In this document: piece after piece, positions 22,982-33,296 of the stretch
Layout of the letters: each line of letters opens with the position of its first letter
Numbering within the stretch: position 1 is the stretch's first letter
NCBI GenBank assembly: GCA_023614405.1
Contig: CM042697.1
Span: 300,848,954 to 300,912,953, forward strand
Reading direction: 5' to 3'
Origin: Avena insularis
Taxonomy: Eukaryota > Streptophyta > Magnoliopsida > Poales > Poaceae
DNA length: 64,000 nucleotides
The notes under the pieces: model-generated
Seen by the model: only the letters and a program-made list of their open reading frames with translations
Told to the model about the DNA's origin: nothing
Databases searched by the model: none
Made by a program: the position numbers and the translations under genes

Positions 22982-25900
22982 TGTAGCACCCCCCGGGGTT
23001 AGGGTTAAACTAACCTCAGATCACCATCTAAGATAAGTTCAACTCCCAAACACGGAAGACCACAGTATGATTCGGTAACATTATAGAACACAGGGATTCA
23101 ACAGCATAAGTTTAAACTTTTAACAGAGTAAGATATTAGAGTTATTACAAACCAGAGGTCATAGACCCAACATTACATCACACAGCGAAAGCAAATTATG
23201 TTGTTCTACACAACAACTTAGCAAAAGGCCTAAGAGGCTATAAACAAAAGCGACGTCCATCCCATAGTCCTCAGGCTGCTACCTCGGACCCCCAACTACT
23301 CGTCGATGTCAACGTAGAATCCACCTTCAGTTGCAACTAGATCCTCTGTAGAAAAACAACAATGGCACAAGGCTGAGTACGAGAATGTACTCTGCAAGAC
23401 TTAGATAACCTAGTATCTACATGCTCTGGCTAGAAAGGCTTTCTCTGGATTTTCTTTTGCGGAGAGCAATCTTTATTTGTAAACAAGAGAGAGAAGAGGC
23501 TCGTCTACTCAGAATCTTTTAAAAGGGATAAGATAGCGACTTCTTCATCCTGTTCATCACATCTCGATAACCACCAGCTTCATCAGAACCTCCTATCTAG
23601 GATCACCCCCTCGACCCAGAGGAAGCATCCTTAAGCACACGTGGATCAACAAGTTTTTATCATGGTTAAAGTTATCTATGTCTTAGAATCTGGTCACCAA
23701 GCATTCATAACCGTGAACACGGCTTTTCTAAAAGATTAATACCCTGCAGGGGTGTACAACTTTATCCACACGTACCAACCGACTCTTAATGCCAAATATT
23801 CTTAGCCCTCTTGCTTGGAGGGCTGGCAGAGGGTGGTTGACCACGACCTTTACCTTTCTTTCGCCGAGACCATGAGTCACACAATAAGTATGGTTCCGCC
23901 GTAATGGGTCAAATCCCGAAGCCGGTACTTAAAGTTGTGAGGCGAGGTTGGTTCACCAGGGGCTCCATCGACCCCAAGCACCTCCTCTTTCAAAAACGTT
24001 TACATGTGTATGCCAAATGGAAAGCCCGAACTATGTGACTCATGGAATCTACTAGGCAAGTTAGTCAGTCGAGGGGTTGTCTAGGCCCCGTGTGGCTGTA
24101 CGCTCGTCTCGGTTCCAAAGGCAAGAACTCAGTTCCTAGTGGTGGCGAGCATGGGACTACAAAAACCACACCCAACGCGGCCTCCCATACAAGCCTTAAC
24201 ATATTTAGTTAAACTCCTTCGAGGATGTCACCATCTCCTACCTTTCTAGATTCTTCAGCATCTCTGATTCATCATTCGGATAGATCAGACATTATTACTA
24301 TGCATGGCTAAGCTGTCGATCTCAAAAGCTCTAGCAATGCTCAGATGCTAGACCTATGTATGCTAGGAGCAGTGGATCAGGAGTATAAGGCTACAACAGG
24401 GAAACTATGCAGCAGATAGGTAACACTAACTACTGACAAAAGACCACATTGGAATCGTGTGCATCATAGCGAGAAAGTAATATACTTAATAAAACATAGG
24501 TTCAGAATGAGAGGCTACGCTTGCCTTGTCCGTCAGTAGACAGATATGGATCGTCGGTGTTGTTGACTTCAGCTTCAGGCTCGGATCCTATCATGAAGAA
24601 CCAATAACGGAAAGAAAGGCAACAATCAAGACATGGCATCGATGCAATGCTCAAACAAGGATGATGATATGACAAGTTGAATTGCATTGAAATGAAACCC
24701 TAAGGCATGCTTGACAACTTAAATGGGGTTCTAAGGGTTGAAAACCCTAATTCGAGAAACTCCGGAAACACATGAAAGGGGTTGATTTTGTTCTCTAATT
24801 AAACTTGTCATTAAGATCAATGTATAATTATAGCTTAAATAGGTAGAACTCATTTTTCTGAACATTTTGATATATTATTTGTATTTTTCTGACTTATAAT
24901 GAATTAGTTATTGAATTTACAAATTTATATCATTTTTTGAAATTATTAAAACCTTTATTACCTCAGGCTGACGTCATAACACAACCTAGAACTTTTGTTA
25001 CCACATCCTATCCCACCCACAGTGACTGACTGGTGGGGCCGAAGCCACATTAGTAGCCACACGCGCAAAATGGGTTCAAGAATTTTCTCACTGGAGCTGG
25101 CTCTAGCCACTGCGGTTCCAGGTGGGGCATGGGCCAGATCGGCTGCCACCGTGGCGCCACGTCGGTCTGGCCGGAGGATGGCTAGACGGCGGCGATAGAT
25201 GGTGGAGGAGGGAGCGCGTTCTTACGAAACTAAGCGTTCTAGAAAGAGGGCATCACGGGCTACCTATTCATGGTGGCGCTGCTGCTAAAAGGTCACCGGT
25301 GGCGTGGTGGTGACGGTGCCCGACAGCGGTGAACGGAGAGGCATGGTGCAGGGTTAAACCAGAGGGGGAGGAAAAGGTTGGAGAGGTCCACTGGGACCGC
25401 TAGCTCACCACGGTCACGACGGAGCGGTCGGGGAAGAGAGGCGAGGTCTGGATACGGCGAATCGATGCAGACGACTACGACGGCCGACAAAAGTCCGGGC
25501 TCGATTCCGGCGAGCAGCAGGCTTCCCCGCTTGCGTCCTGGAGCGGGGAGAACGAGGATAGCAAGGCGGAGATCGAGGTGGTGTTGGCTGGGCTCGGGGT
25601 GCACGGAAACGAGCTCTAGCTCATCGCCATGACGGCTAGGGTTTGGTGGGGAGGGGCTCTGCCGAGAGAGAGCGAGAGGGAAGGGGATAAGGGGATGAGG
25701 AGAGAGAGCTGAGCAGCGGCGTTCTTATCCTGGGCTCCGGGGGCGGTGGCACGGTGGCGAGCATCGCAGGACGCTGCGGAAATCAACGACGGCGGCGCTG
25801 CCACCCAGCTGCTTAGCGTCGTTGTCGAAGACGACAAAGAACAGAGGGTGAAGGGGTACCGGGCTGGATCCTGGGCCCCGGGTGGGCCAAGCTGGACTGC

Positions 25901-26295
25901 TGTGGGCTACGTAGCGTGGCGGTGTGGGAGAAGAGAGGCTGGGCCGACCTGGGCTGTGGCCTGGTTGGGCTCTGGCTCATTTTTTGGCCAAAATAGTTTT
26001 CTTTTTCTGTTTTAAGTTTTGAATTCCAAATCTGTTTTGAATCATTCAAATTACCAGAGAGGTTTTGTGAAATATATAAAATACCATGGAGCCCTTTTAG
26101 TCCATTTGGGATTCACTATTTGGTAACTTTTCAAATTCAAATCCTTTTGAATTGCTTTTCAAAGAGAGGGGAAAATAGGGTTTTGAATTTGCATTTATTA
26201 CAACACATGCTCACATGCAAATATTGTATTGATTTAAACATATGCATGCCATGCTTAAGTACTGAGTACATATATTACAAACTTGGGCTGTTATA
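22982..26295 (-). repeat. Gypsy C 3' LTR (left)
   Basis: Plus strand TGTAGCACCCCCCGGGG...GGGCTGTTATA. It matches the right LTR but lacks about 50 bp present at 40160-40210 and has an extra 28 bp near 25345. It includes a GC-rich block (25000-25980) and AT-rich ends. On the minus strand a TATA-like ATAAGAA near 25725 precedes a CT-rich tract and is shared with the other LTR. The inner terminus is TA rather than CA. Confidence 0.92.
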
Positions 26296-26310
26296 GCTCT
26301 ACCCCCCTTA
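26296..26310 (-). other. Polypurine tract of Gypsy C
   Basis: On the minus strand TAAGGGGGGTAGAGC ends directly at the 3' LTR, the expected place and composition for plus-strand priming. Confidence 0.75.
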
Positions 26311-26332
26311 CAACAATCTCGACCCAAGATTC

Positions 26333-26860
26333 CTAAGTTTTAGAAAAGAAGGCAGGGTACTCAGATCTAAGACGATCTTCTCATTCCCAGGTTGCTTCAT
26401 CCTTAGAGTGATGAGACCACTGAACTTTCAGGAAATTGATATTTTGACAACGAGTTTTGCACTCGGTTTCATCAAGGATACGAACAGGATACTCACGATA
26501 AGTCTCCTTTTGGAGATCAAGAGTTTGGTGATCAACACCACAGACAGGATCTTTGAAGCAACGCTTGAGTTGTGACACATGAAAGATGTCATGCACCTCT
26601 GGGAAGTTTGCGGGCAACTCCAGTTTGTATGCGAGGTTACCTTGCTTATAAAGAACTCGAAAAGGACCAACATAGCTAGGATCTAGTTTGCCTTTGATAC
26701 CGAAATGATGGACACCCTTCAAAGGAGTGACCCGGAGATAAGCTTGATCACCAACTTCATATTCAACATGTTGATGGTGACGATCATGATAGCTTTTCTG
26801 GCGAGACTAAGCAGTTTTCAAACGATCTCGAATGATACGAACTTGATCTTCTTCTTCCTG
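26333..26860 (-). pseudogene. Gypsy C integrase C-terminus and chromodomain, broken
   Basis: The minus-strand frame covers the post-catalytic integrase region (GDQAYLRVTPLKGV, then GPFRVLYKQGNLAYKLELP, then FHVSQLKRC) and a chromodomain-like end (YPVRILDE, then VQWSHHSKDEATWE). Two in-frame stops interrupt it, one near 26806 and one at 26381 just after the DEATWE motif. The likely CGA-to-TGA change at 26381 removes about the last 15 residues of the chromodomain. Chromodomains in this lineage direct integration to heterochromatin by binding methylated histone H3, which is family knowledge. It follows the integrase core at 26863 after a frame change. Confidence 0.85.
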
Positions 26861-26862
26861 GA

Positions 26863-28145
26863 TCATATCCAGTCCAAAGAACTTTCATATAAAAACTGGA
26901 ATGGTGCCATACCAATACTATACTGAAAACTGTTGTTGTAGGAGAATTCAGCAAAAGGAAGGCATTTCTCCCAGTTCTTGCCAAAATATATGACATACGC
27001 TCTTAGCATGTCTTCAAGAATTTGATTTACTCTTTCAGTCTGGCCACCGGTGCTAGGATGATAATATATACTGAAAGACATATGAGTTCCCATAGCTTTT
27101 TGGAAACTTGCCCAGAACCTTGAGGTGAACAAACTTCCACGGTCAGAGACAATTTTCTTTGGTACCCCATGAATGACAACTATTCGTGAGATATACAGAT
27201 CAGCCATTGATTAGCAGTAATGCTCTCGCGAACAGGTAGGAAGTGAGCAACCTTGGACAAGTAGTCAACAATTACCCAGATGGCATCATTTCCCTTTTGA
27301 GTCTTAGGAAGACCAGTAATGAAATCCATACCAACTTCATCCCATTTCCACTCCGGGATTTTAAGTGGTTGCAGGAGACCAGCAGGTCTTTGGTGCTTAG
27401 CTTTGACGCGACGGAAAACGTCACATTCAGCAACAAAACAAGCGATATTCTTCTTCATACCAGACCACCAGAATCTTTGACGAAGATCCCGATACATCTT
27501 GGTACCTCCAGGGTGGATAGAAAGAGGTGATTCATGAGCCTCTTGGATAATTAGATACCTCAATTTTGTTCTCTTCGGCACTACTAGACGGTTACCAAAG
27601 TAAACAGTACCTTGATTATCAACAGAGAAACACTTAGCAACTCCGCTAGCAATGTTCCCTTTGATCTCAGCAATTTCGGAATCATATTTCTGAGCAAGCT
27701 TGATTTCATCCTCTATAGAAGACTTAACTTCAAGAGCAGAAAGAAATCCACGAGGAACTACTTCAAGATTCAATCGAGGAAATTCTTCATGAAGAGAAGG
27801 TTGTGCTTGTTTGATCAGCAGAGTGTTGCAATAAGATTTACGGCTCAGCGCATCAGCAACGACATTGGCCTTTCCAGGTTGATAACTGAGACCCAAATCA
27901 TAGTCCTTGATGAGTTCCAACCATCTTCTTTGCCTGATATTCAAATCAGGTTGTGTGAAAAGATACTTCAGACTCTGATGATCCGAGTATAACTCGCAAT
28001 GACTACCGAGATGGTAATGTCGCCATTTCTTAAGAGCATGAATAACAGCTGCAAGCTCAAGATCATGAGTTGGGTAGTTGTTCTTATGTGGCTTTAGCTG
28101 ACGGGAGGCATAGCCACCACATGACCATCTTGCATCAACACACAT
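26863..28145 (-). pseudogene. Gypsy C RNase H and integrase, frameshifted
   Basis: The first part (27180-28145) carries RNase H motifs ([20 protein letters not shown], then [11 protein letters not shown], then [10 protein letters not shown]), the integrase zinc-binding region ([18 protein letters not shown]) and the first catalytic Asp in [11 protein letters not shown] one-base shift at about 27190 moves to 26863-27207, which holds the second Asp (VSDRGSLFTSRFW) and the catalytic Glu (GGQTERVNQ). The second Cys of the integrase zinc finger is replaced by Phe (ECDVFRRVK). The first RNase H Asp (CDASHQGLG) lies in a different frame upstream, after a small deletion. Confidence 0.9.
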
Positions 28146-28166
28146 CCGAGACCTTGGTGAGAAGCA

Positions 28167-29999
28167 TCACAGTGTATGGGAGAACCAACACGGAGCAGTT
28201 GTTAGCTTGGTTTTCAACATATGGAAGCTTTCTTCAGCCTTATCAGACCATTCCAACTTCTTATCCTTCTTAAGAAGATCAGTCATTGGCTTTGCAATCC
28301 TAGAGAAGTTCTCGCTGAATCGACGGTAATAACCAGCCATCCCGAGAAAACTTCGGACATCCTTTATGGATATAGGAGACTCCCAATCGAGGATAGTTTG
28401 AACCTTATCGAGGATAACAACAACCCCTTTGGCGGAAACAACATGACCAAGGAATACGAGCTCTTGTAACCAGAACTCACATTTGGAAAACTTGGCATAG
28501 AGACGATGTTCTCGGAGTTTTGTTAACAACAAACGAAGATGTTCAGCATGCTCTTCTTCAGTCTTGGAATAAACTAGAATATCATCGATGTATACCACGA
28601 CGAACTTGTCAAGATACTCCATGAAGACAGAGTTCATAAGCCGCATGAAAGTGGCTGGAGCATTGGTAAGACCAAAGGACATGAATGTGTACTCGTAAAG
28701 ACCATAACGAGTGGTGAAAGCAGTCTTTGGAATATCTTCCTTACAGATCTTTATCTGGTGATACCCTGACCTTAAATCCATTTTGGAAAAGACAGTGGCA
28801 CCACTTAACTGATCAAAGAGATCATTGATCCTAGGGAGGGGATACTTATTCTTGATAGTCACAGCATTGAGTGGGCGATAATCCACAACCAGACGCGGTA
28901 TATTGGTATCCCGCTTCTTGACAAAGATGGTAGGACATCTCCAAGAAGATGTGCTGGGCTGAATGTATTGTTTTCCTTCTAACTCTTCTAATTGATTCTT
29001 CAACTCCACAAGCTCATGAGGAGGCATACGATAGGGTCTTTTAGAAAAAGGAGCAGTTCCAGGAACTAACTCTATGACAAACTCCACACTTCGATCAGGT
29101 GGCATGCTAGACAACTCCTCAGGAAAGACATCCGGAAACTCACAGACCACGGAAACATCTTGGATCTCTAACGGAGGTAGAACTTCAAGAGCATACAACT
29201 CCGCTTCAGGAATAGAAACAGCTGAAGGAGATAGTGACCCTACGGTCCAATACTTGACTGTTATGCCAGCAGGACTAGTCAGAGTCACGGACTTGGTTGT
29301 ACAATCGAGAATGGCTTGATAACGGGTCAACCAGCCCATGCCCAAGATGATGTCAATGTCAGTTGACTTGAGGGCGATAAGGGAGGTGGGGAAAAGTTGA
29401 AATGCAACTTCAATTAGATTCCCATGACTAACCATGGTGGAACACCACCTAGAACCAGGAGACTGAACTAGCAGAGGAACAGATAACCCCTCAAAACTTA
29501 TCCCATGCATTTGAGCAAAAGCTTGTGACAAGAATGACTGCGATGCTCTAGAATCAAACAAAACTTTAGCTAGAATTTGATTGATACGAAGTGTACCCAT
29601 GATGACGCTTGGATCTTCCTGAGCCTCCTCAGCAGAAATATGGTTCAGGCGACCTCTTCCAACACCTTGATACTTATCATTCTTCTTTGGTGGTAGTGCC
29701 TTCTCAGCAGCACTCTTTTGAGGACACTCCTTTGCATAGTGGCCAGGCTGGCGGCAGTTGGAACATATAAAACCTGATGCATTGCCAGCAGGAGGGTAGT
29801 TTGATCCACCAGCATTGTTTGAGGTAGCATTCGGACGAGGAGCATATCCAGAAGACCTTGGAGTATAAGGATCACGTGGCACAGCACTGTAAGGCACGAA
29901 GACACGACGCTTCTTATTGCTAGAACCAGCCTTGTTGTACCCCTCCTGAGGACGCTTACGAGTTTCTTCATACTCCACTTTTCCACTCTCGGCCTTCAT
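28167..29999 (-). pseudogene. Gypsy C Gag C-terminus, protease and reverse transcriptase
   Basis: An open minus-strand frame of 610 codons. It contains the zinc knuckle [14 protein letters not shown] near residues 79-92, a retropepsin region near 140-235 ([12 protein letters not shown], then [12 protein letters not shown]), and a full RT from about 310 to 560 with [34 protein letters not shown], the catalytic [11 protein letters not shown], and [10 protein letters not shown]. The protease active site reads DSR where DSG or DTG is expected. The RT looks intact in sequence. The frame ends early at a shift just before RNase H. It is joined to gag at 29996 by a one-base deletion. Confidence 0.95.
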
Positions 30000-30679
30000 A
30001 GCCTTGTTGACAAGACCTTGGAAGTTACAAAGTCCATGAGGTGGATATCACGACGAACCTCAGGATCAAGTCCCTTGCGGAACAGAGCTTGCTTATTAAC
30101 ATCAGTGGAGACCTCTTCAGTAGCATAGCAGGCAAGACGATTGAAGTTGCGCTGGTAATCACACACGGAACCAGTGCCCTGCTTCAGCTTGAGGAACTCC
30201 TCCCTCTTCTGATCCATCAAACCCTCCGGAATATGATAAGCTCGGAAGGCTTCAGTGAACTCTTGCCATGTAAAAACATGTTGAGCTTCTTGCATAGCCA
30301 AGAAATTCTCCCACCGGGAGTTAGCTGGTACCTCCAGATGATAGGCAGCAAAAGTCACCCAATCAGCTTGAGCAACATGACCAACCTGAAGTTTGCGCTC
30401 CATGGTGCGAATCCAGTAGTCCGCATCAAGTGGCTCAGTGGAATAACTGAAAACTGGCGGAGTGAGACGTGTGAAGTCCTTGATACCAACTTGATTGTTC
30501 TGACGTTGAGCAGTGTTACGCTCAATCCTTTCAAGGAGCCTCATATTGTCAGCACGGTTGGTTTCGTACATGGCCATGAGTTGAACCATGAACGGTGGTG
30601 GAGGAAGGTTGGAAGATTCACCCTCATTTGCGGCACCCCGAGCATGAGCACGGGTACGGGCACGAGAGGTGTCACCCAT
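29996..30679 (-). CDS. gag: Gypsy C Gag capsid region
   Basis: A 227-codon minus-strand frame from ATG at 30679. The Arg/Ala-rich start ([17 protein letters not shown]) is followed by a retrotransposon gag domain with [28 protein letters not shown] and [13 protein letters not shown]. It forms the particle shell and packages element RNA. It runs into the protease-RT frame (28167-29999). A missing T near 30021 shifts the frame, so translation stops a few codons later instead of continuing. It lies about 0.49 kb from the primer site, a normal leader length. Confidence 0.88.
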   Translation of the reverse strand: MGDTSRARTRAHARGAANEGESSNLPPPPFMVQLMAMYETNRADNMRLLERIERNTAQRQNNQVGIKDFTRLTPPVFSYSTEPLDADYWIRTMERKLQVGHVAQADWVTFAAYHLEVPANSRWENFLAMQEAQHVFTWQEFTEAFRAYHIPEGLMDQKREEFLKLKQGTGSVCDYQRNFNRLACYATEEVSTDVNKQALFRKGLDPEVRRDIHLMDFVTSKVLSTRL

Positions 30680-31148
30680 CCTGAAAGAACAAAAAGATAT
30701 TAGACAAAGGATTCAAAGGAGCAAGACGGGAAGATGAACAAGGAGTACTTGATTTAAAAGTATCATCTTATCAAGCATGGTAGTATCAAAGCATACTAAT
30801 GTATACACTAACCAGCTGACTTACAAACCATGACAATGGAATGCTAAGATGTTACACACCAAGCAAAACTGAGATATCTTAGAACTCTGAGAATAGAAAC
30901 CAAGTACGGAGTAGTTTTAGAGAAACAACCCCAAAACCACGATCCTAATTTTTTTGATATGTGAGGTAAGGAATGAAAACCTTTTCAAACCAAATAAGGT
31001 AAGAGAAACTCCAGCACAAGAAACACACTAGAGAAGGAGTAAAAAGAATCCTAGTCAGAGTTTCTGCAAATAGTTTTAACTTTAAAATAGTTTTGTCAAC
31101 TTATAGACTCAACGTCGACCAATAAAAGGTTTTCCTACAGGCAGTCAT

Positions 31149-31160
31149 GCTCTGATACCA
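31149..31160 (-). other. Primer binding site of Gypsy C (tRNA-iMet)
   Basis: On the minus strand TGGTATCAGAGC, five bases after the 5' LTR end. This is the standard complement of the initiator tRNA-Met 3' end used by Tekay/Del and many other plant LTR elements. Confidence 0.92.
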
Positions 31161-32107
31161 AAATCTATAGCACCCCCCGGGGTTAGGGTTAAACTAACCT
31201 CAGATCACCATCTAAGATAAGTTCAACTCCCAAACACGGAAGATCACAGTATGATTCGGTAACATTACAGAACACATGGATTCAACAGCATAAGTTTAAA
31301 CTCTTAAGAGAGTAAGATATTAGAGTTATTACAAACTAGAGGTCATAGACCCAACATTACATCACACATCGAAAGCAAATTATGTTGTTCTACACAACAA
31401 CTTAGAAAAAGGCCTAAGAGGCCATAAACAAAAGCGACGTCCATCCCATAGTCCTCAGGCTGCTACCTGGGACCCCCAACTACTCGTCGATGTCAACATA
31501 GAAGCCACCTTCAGTTGCAACCATATCCTCTGTAGAAAAACAACAATGGCGCAAGGCTGAGTACGAGAATGTACTCTGCAAGACTTCGATAACCTAGTAT
31601 CTACATGCTCTGGCTAGAAATGCTTTCTCTGGATTTTCTTTTGCGGAAATCAATCTTTATTTGTAAACAAGAGAGAGAAGAGGCTCGTCTACTCAGAATC
31701 TTTTAAAAGGGATAAGATAGAGACTTCTTCATCTTGTTCATCACATCTCGATAACCACCAGCTTCATCAGAACCTCCTATCTAGGATCACCCCCTCGACC
31801 TAGAGGAAGCATCCTTAAGCACACGTGGATCAACAAGTTTTTATCATGGTTAAAGTTATCTATGATCTTAGAATCTGGTCACCAAGCGTTAATAACCGTG
31901 AACACGGCTTTTCGAAAAGATTAATACCCTGCAGGGGTGTACAACTTTACCCACACGTACCAACCGACTCTTAATGCTAAATATTATTAGCTCTCTTCCT
32001 TGGAGGGCCGACAGAGGGTGGTTGACCACGACCTTTACCATTCTTTCGCCGAGATCATGAGTCATGCAATAAGTATGGTTTCGCCGTAACGGGTCAAATC
32101 CCGAAGC

Positions 32108-32360
32108 CACTACAAGAAATGTGTTTACTTGTGACCTTCTCATAGTGACCGGGAATGAAATCGTCATAGATCTATGACGATTTCGCACAAGATGGTCGTA
32201 GATTTTTTGGAGAGGTCAAAACCCTATAAAATTACGACGATTTGTGCAAAATCGTCATAATTGTTTCATACGAAAACGTCACAATTTACATGACACAGCT
32301 AGGAGACTTATTTATAGCAGATTATGACGAATTTAAATTGTCGTAATGTCTGAATGGGAA
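32108..32360. repeat. CACTA 5' terminal and subterminal repeats
   Basis: The terminal inverted repeat (about 32108-32136) is followed by repeated ATGACGATTT and AAATCGTCATA units in both orientations (32172, 32232, 32258, 32325). Such subterminal arrays are the binding sites of CACTA transposases in known elements. The other end (39810-40101) carries the same motif set. Confidence 0.85.
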
Positions 32361-32485
32361 TGCATTGATTAGAAGACCACATCAGCAATTCCGTCTACGT
32401 GTCATGTCTATGTGTCAATGTTTGCTTTTTCCACGTGTCAGCGCACCACCCCAGCACCAAGCGTTGCATGCATGTAATAACATGC

Positions 32486-32554
32486 AAAAATAAGTTGGGG
32501 TGAAGATTCGAACCCGCGACCTCTTGACTACCTAACGCTGTAACCACTGCACCA
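32486..32554 (-). promoter_or_regulatory. tRNA-like Pol III module 1 in CACTA
   Basis: On the minus strand an A-box-like TGGTGCAGTGG (32544-32554) is followed after 40 bases by a B-box GGTTCGAATC (32505-32514) and then TTTTT (32486-32490), a Pol III terminator. The 3' half no longer forms a good T-arm. I cannot assign an anticodon, so it is called tRNA-like rather than a tRNA gene. Confidence 0.5.
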
Positions 32555-32633
32555 AAGGTTCTTTCATGTCCAACTATTGAGCTGCCACTATTTAATTAGA
32601 CCAAAGTATGTTGGTCTTTCACAAAATAACCAA

Positions 32634-32719
32634 TAAAAGGTGCAGAAATGGGGGCACGCGGGGTCGAACCCGCGACCACGCGACAAGCTAAACCAACAGA
32701 GTTCAGAACCACCGCATCA
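32634..32719 (-). promoter_or_regulatory. tRNA-like Pol III module 2 in CACTA
   Basis: On the minus strand TGATGCGGTGG (32709-32719) is followed by a perfect-consensus B box GGTTCGACCCC (32660-32670). The B box lies in an 18-base T-arm-like hairpin, CGCGGG and CCCGCG around a 6-base loop (32657-32674). TTTT follows at 32634-32637. The surrounding unit (ACATGAA before, GCACCTTTTATT after) matches module 3. Confidence 0.55.
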
Positions 32720-32800
32720 CACAATCGTTCATGTTATATTTTTGAAGTTATTTTATATTAACATACCAATCAGATGTTGGGCTTTTACAAATTAGTGAAT

Positions 32801-32886
32801 AAAAGGTGCAAAAATAGGGCACGTGGGGGTCAAACCCACGACCTACAGCATGCAGGAAGTGACCGTTGCCAATAGTCCATGCACCG
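32801..32886 (-). promoter_or_regulatory. tRNA-like Pol III module 3 in CACTA
   Basis: On the minus strand a weak A box (GGTGCATGG) is followed by a B-box-like GGTTTGACCCC (32826-32836) in a hairpin CGTGGG/CCCACG with a 7-base loop (32822-32840), then TTTTT (32810-32814). Compared with module 2 the stem has changed C to T on one side and G to A on the other, which keeps the pairing. Confidence 0.45.
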
Positions 32887-33296
32887 GTTCATGTTATACA
32901 TATAAGTCGCGGCCTTATATCCTTTGTTCATCTGTTGGGCTAGCTCAATATATCACTAGAATGGGCCTCGGTGGGAAGCGATATGGGCCGCGGTGGGAGG
33001 GTCTAGGCCTTGCACGCACTAGGCCATCTCGGCTGGTATAGTTAGGTAGTTTTTTTTCTTCTTTTGTTTTTTCATTTTCTTAATTCTTTTGTATCTTTTT
33101 CATAACTATTCCAAAAGAATTGATTTTTGTCTCTAATTTTTTATAAGATTCTGTACATCATCTTAAGATGTTAATTAAAAATATTTTGACTATTTTAAAA
33201 TAGTGTATTTACTAATCTCATATTAGTCCATAGTAGGGATAATATCATATTTTAAAATATGGTTTCGAAACTAGAGCTTCGAATTCAACATTTTGG
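32887..33296. other. CACTA spacer before the tandem array
   Basis: GC-moderate then very AT-rich sequence without coding capacity or recognised repeats. Confidence 0.5.

Noticed and set aside
32486..32886. Functional tRNA genes.
   Set aside because: No full cloverleaf, acceptor stem or clear anticodon could be built. Only the promoter-like boxes and T-arm hairpins are supported.
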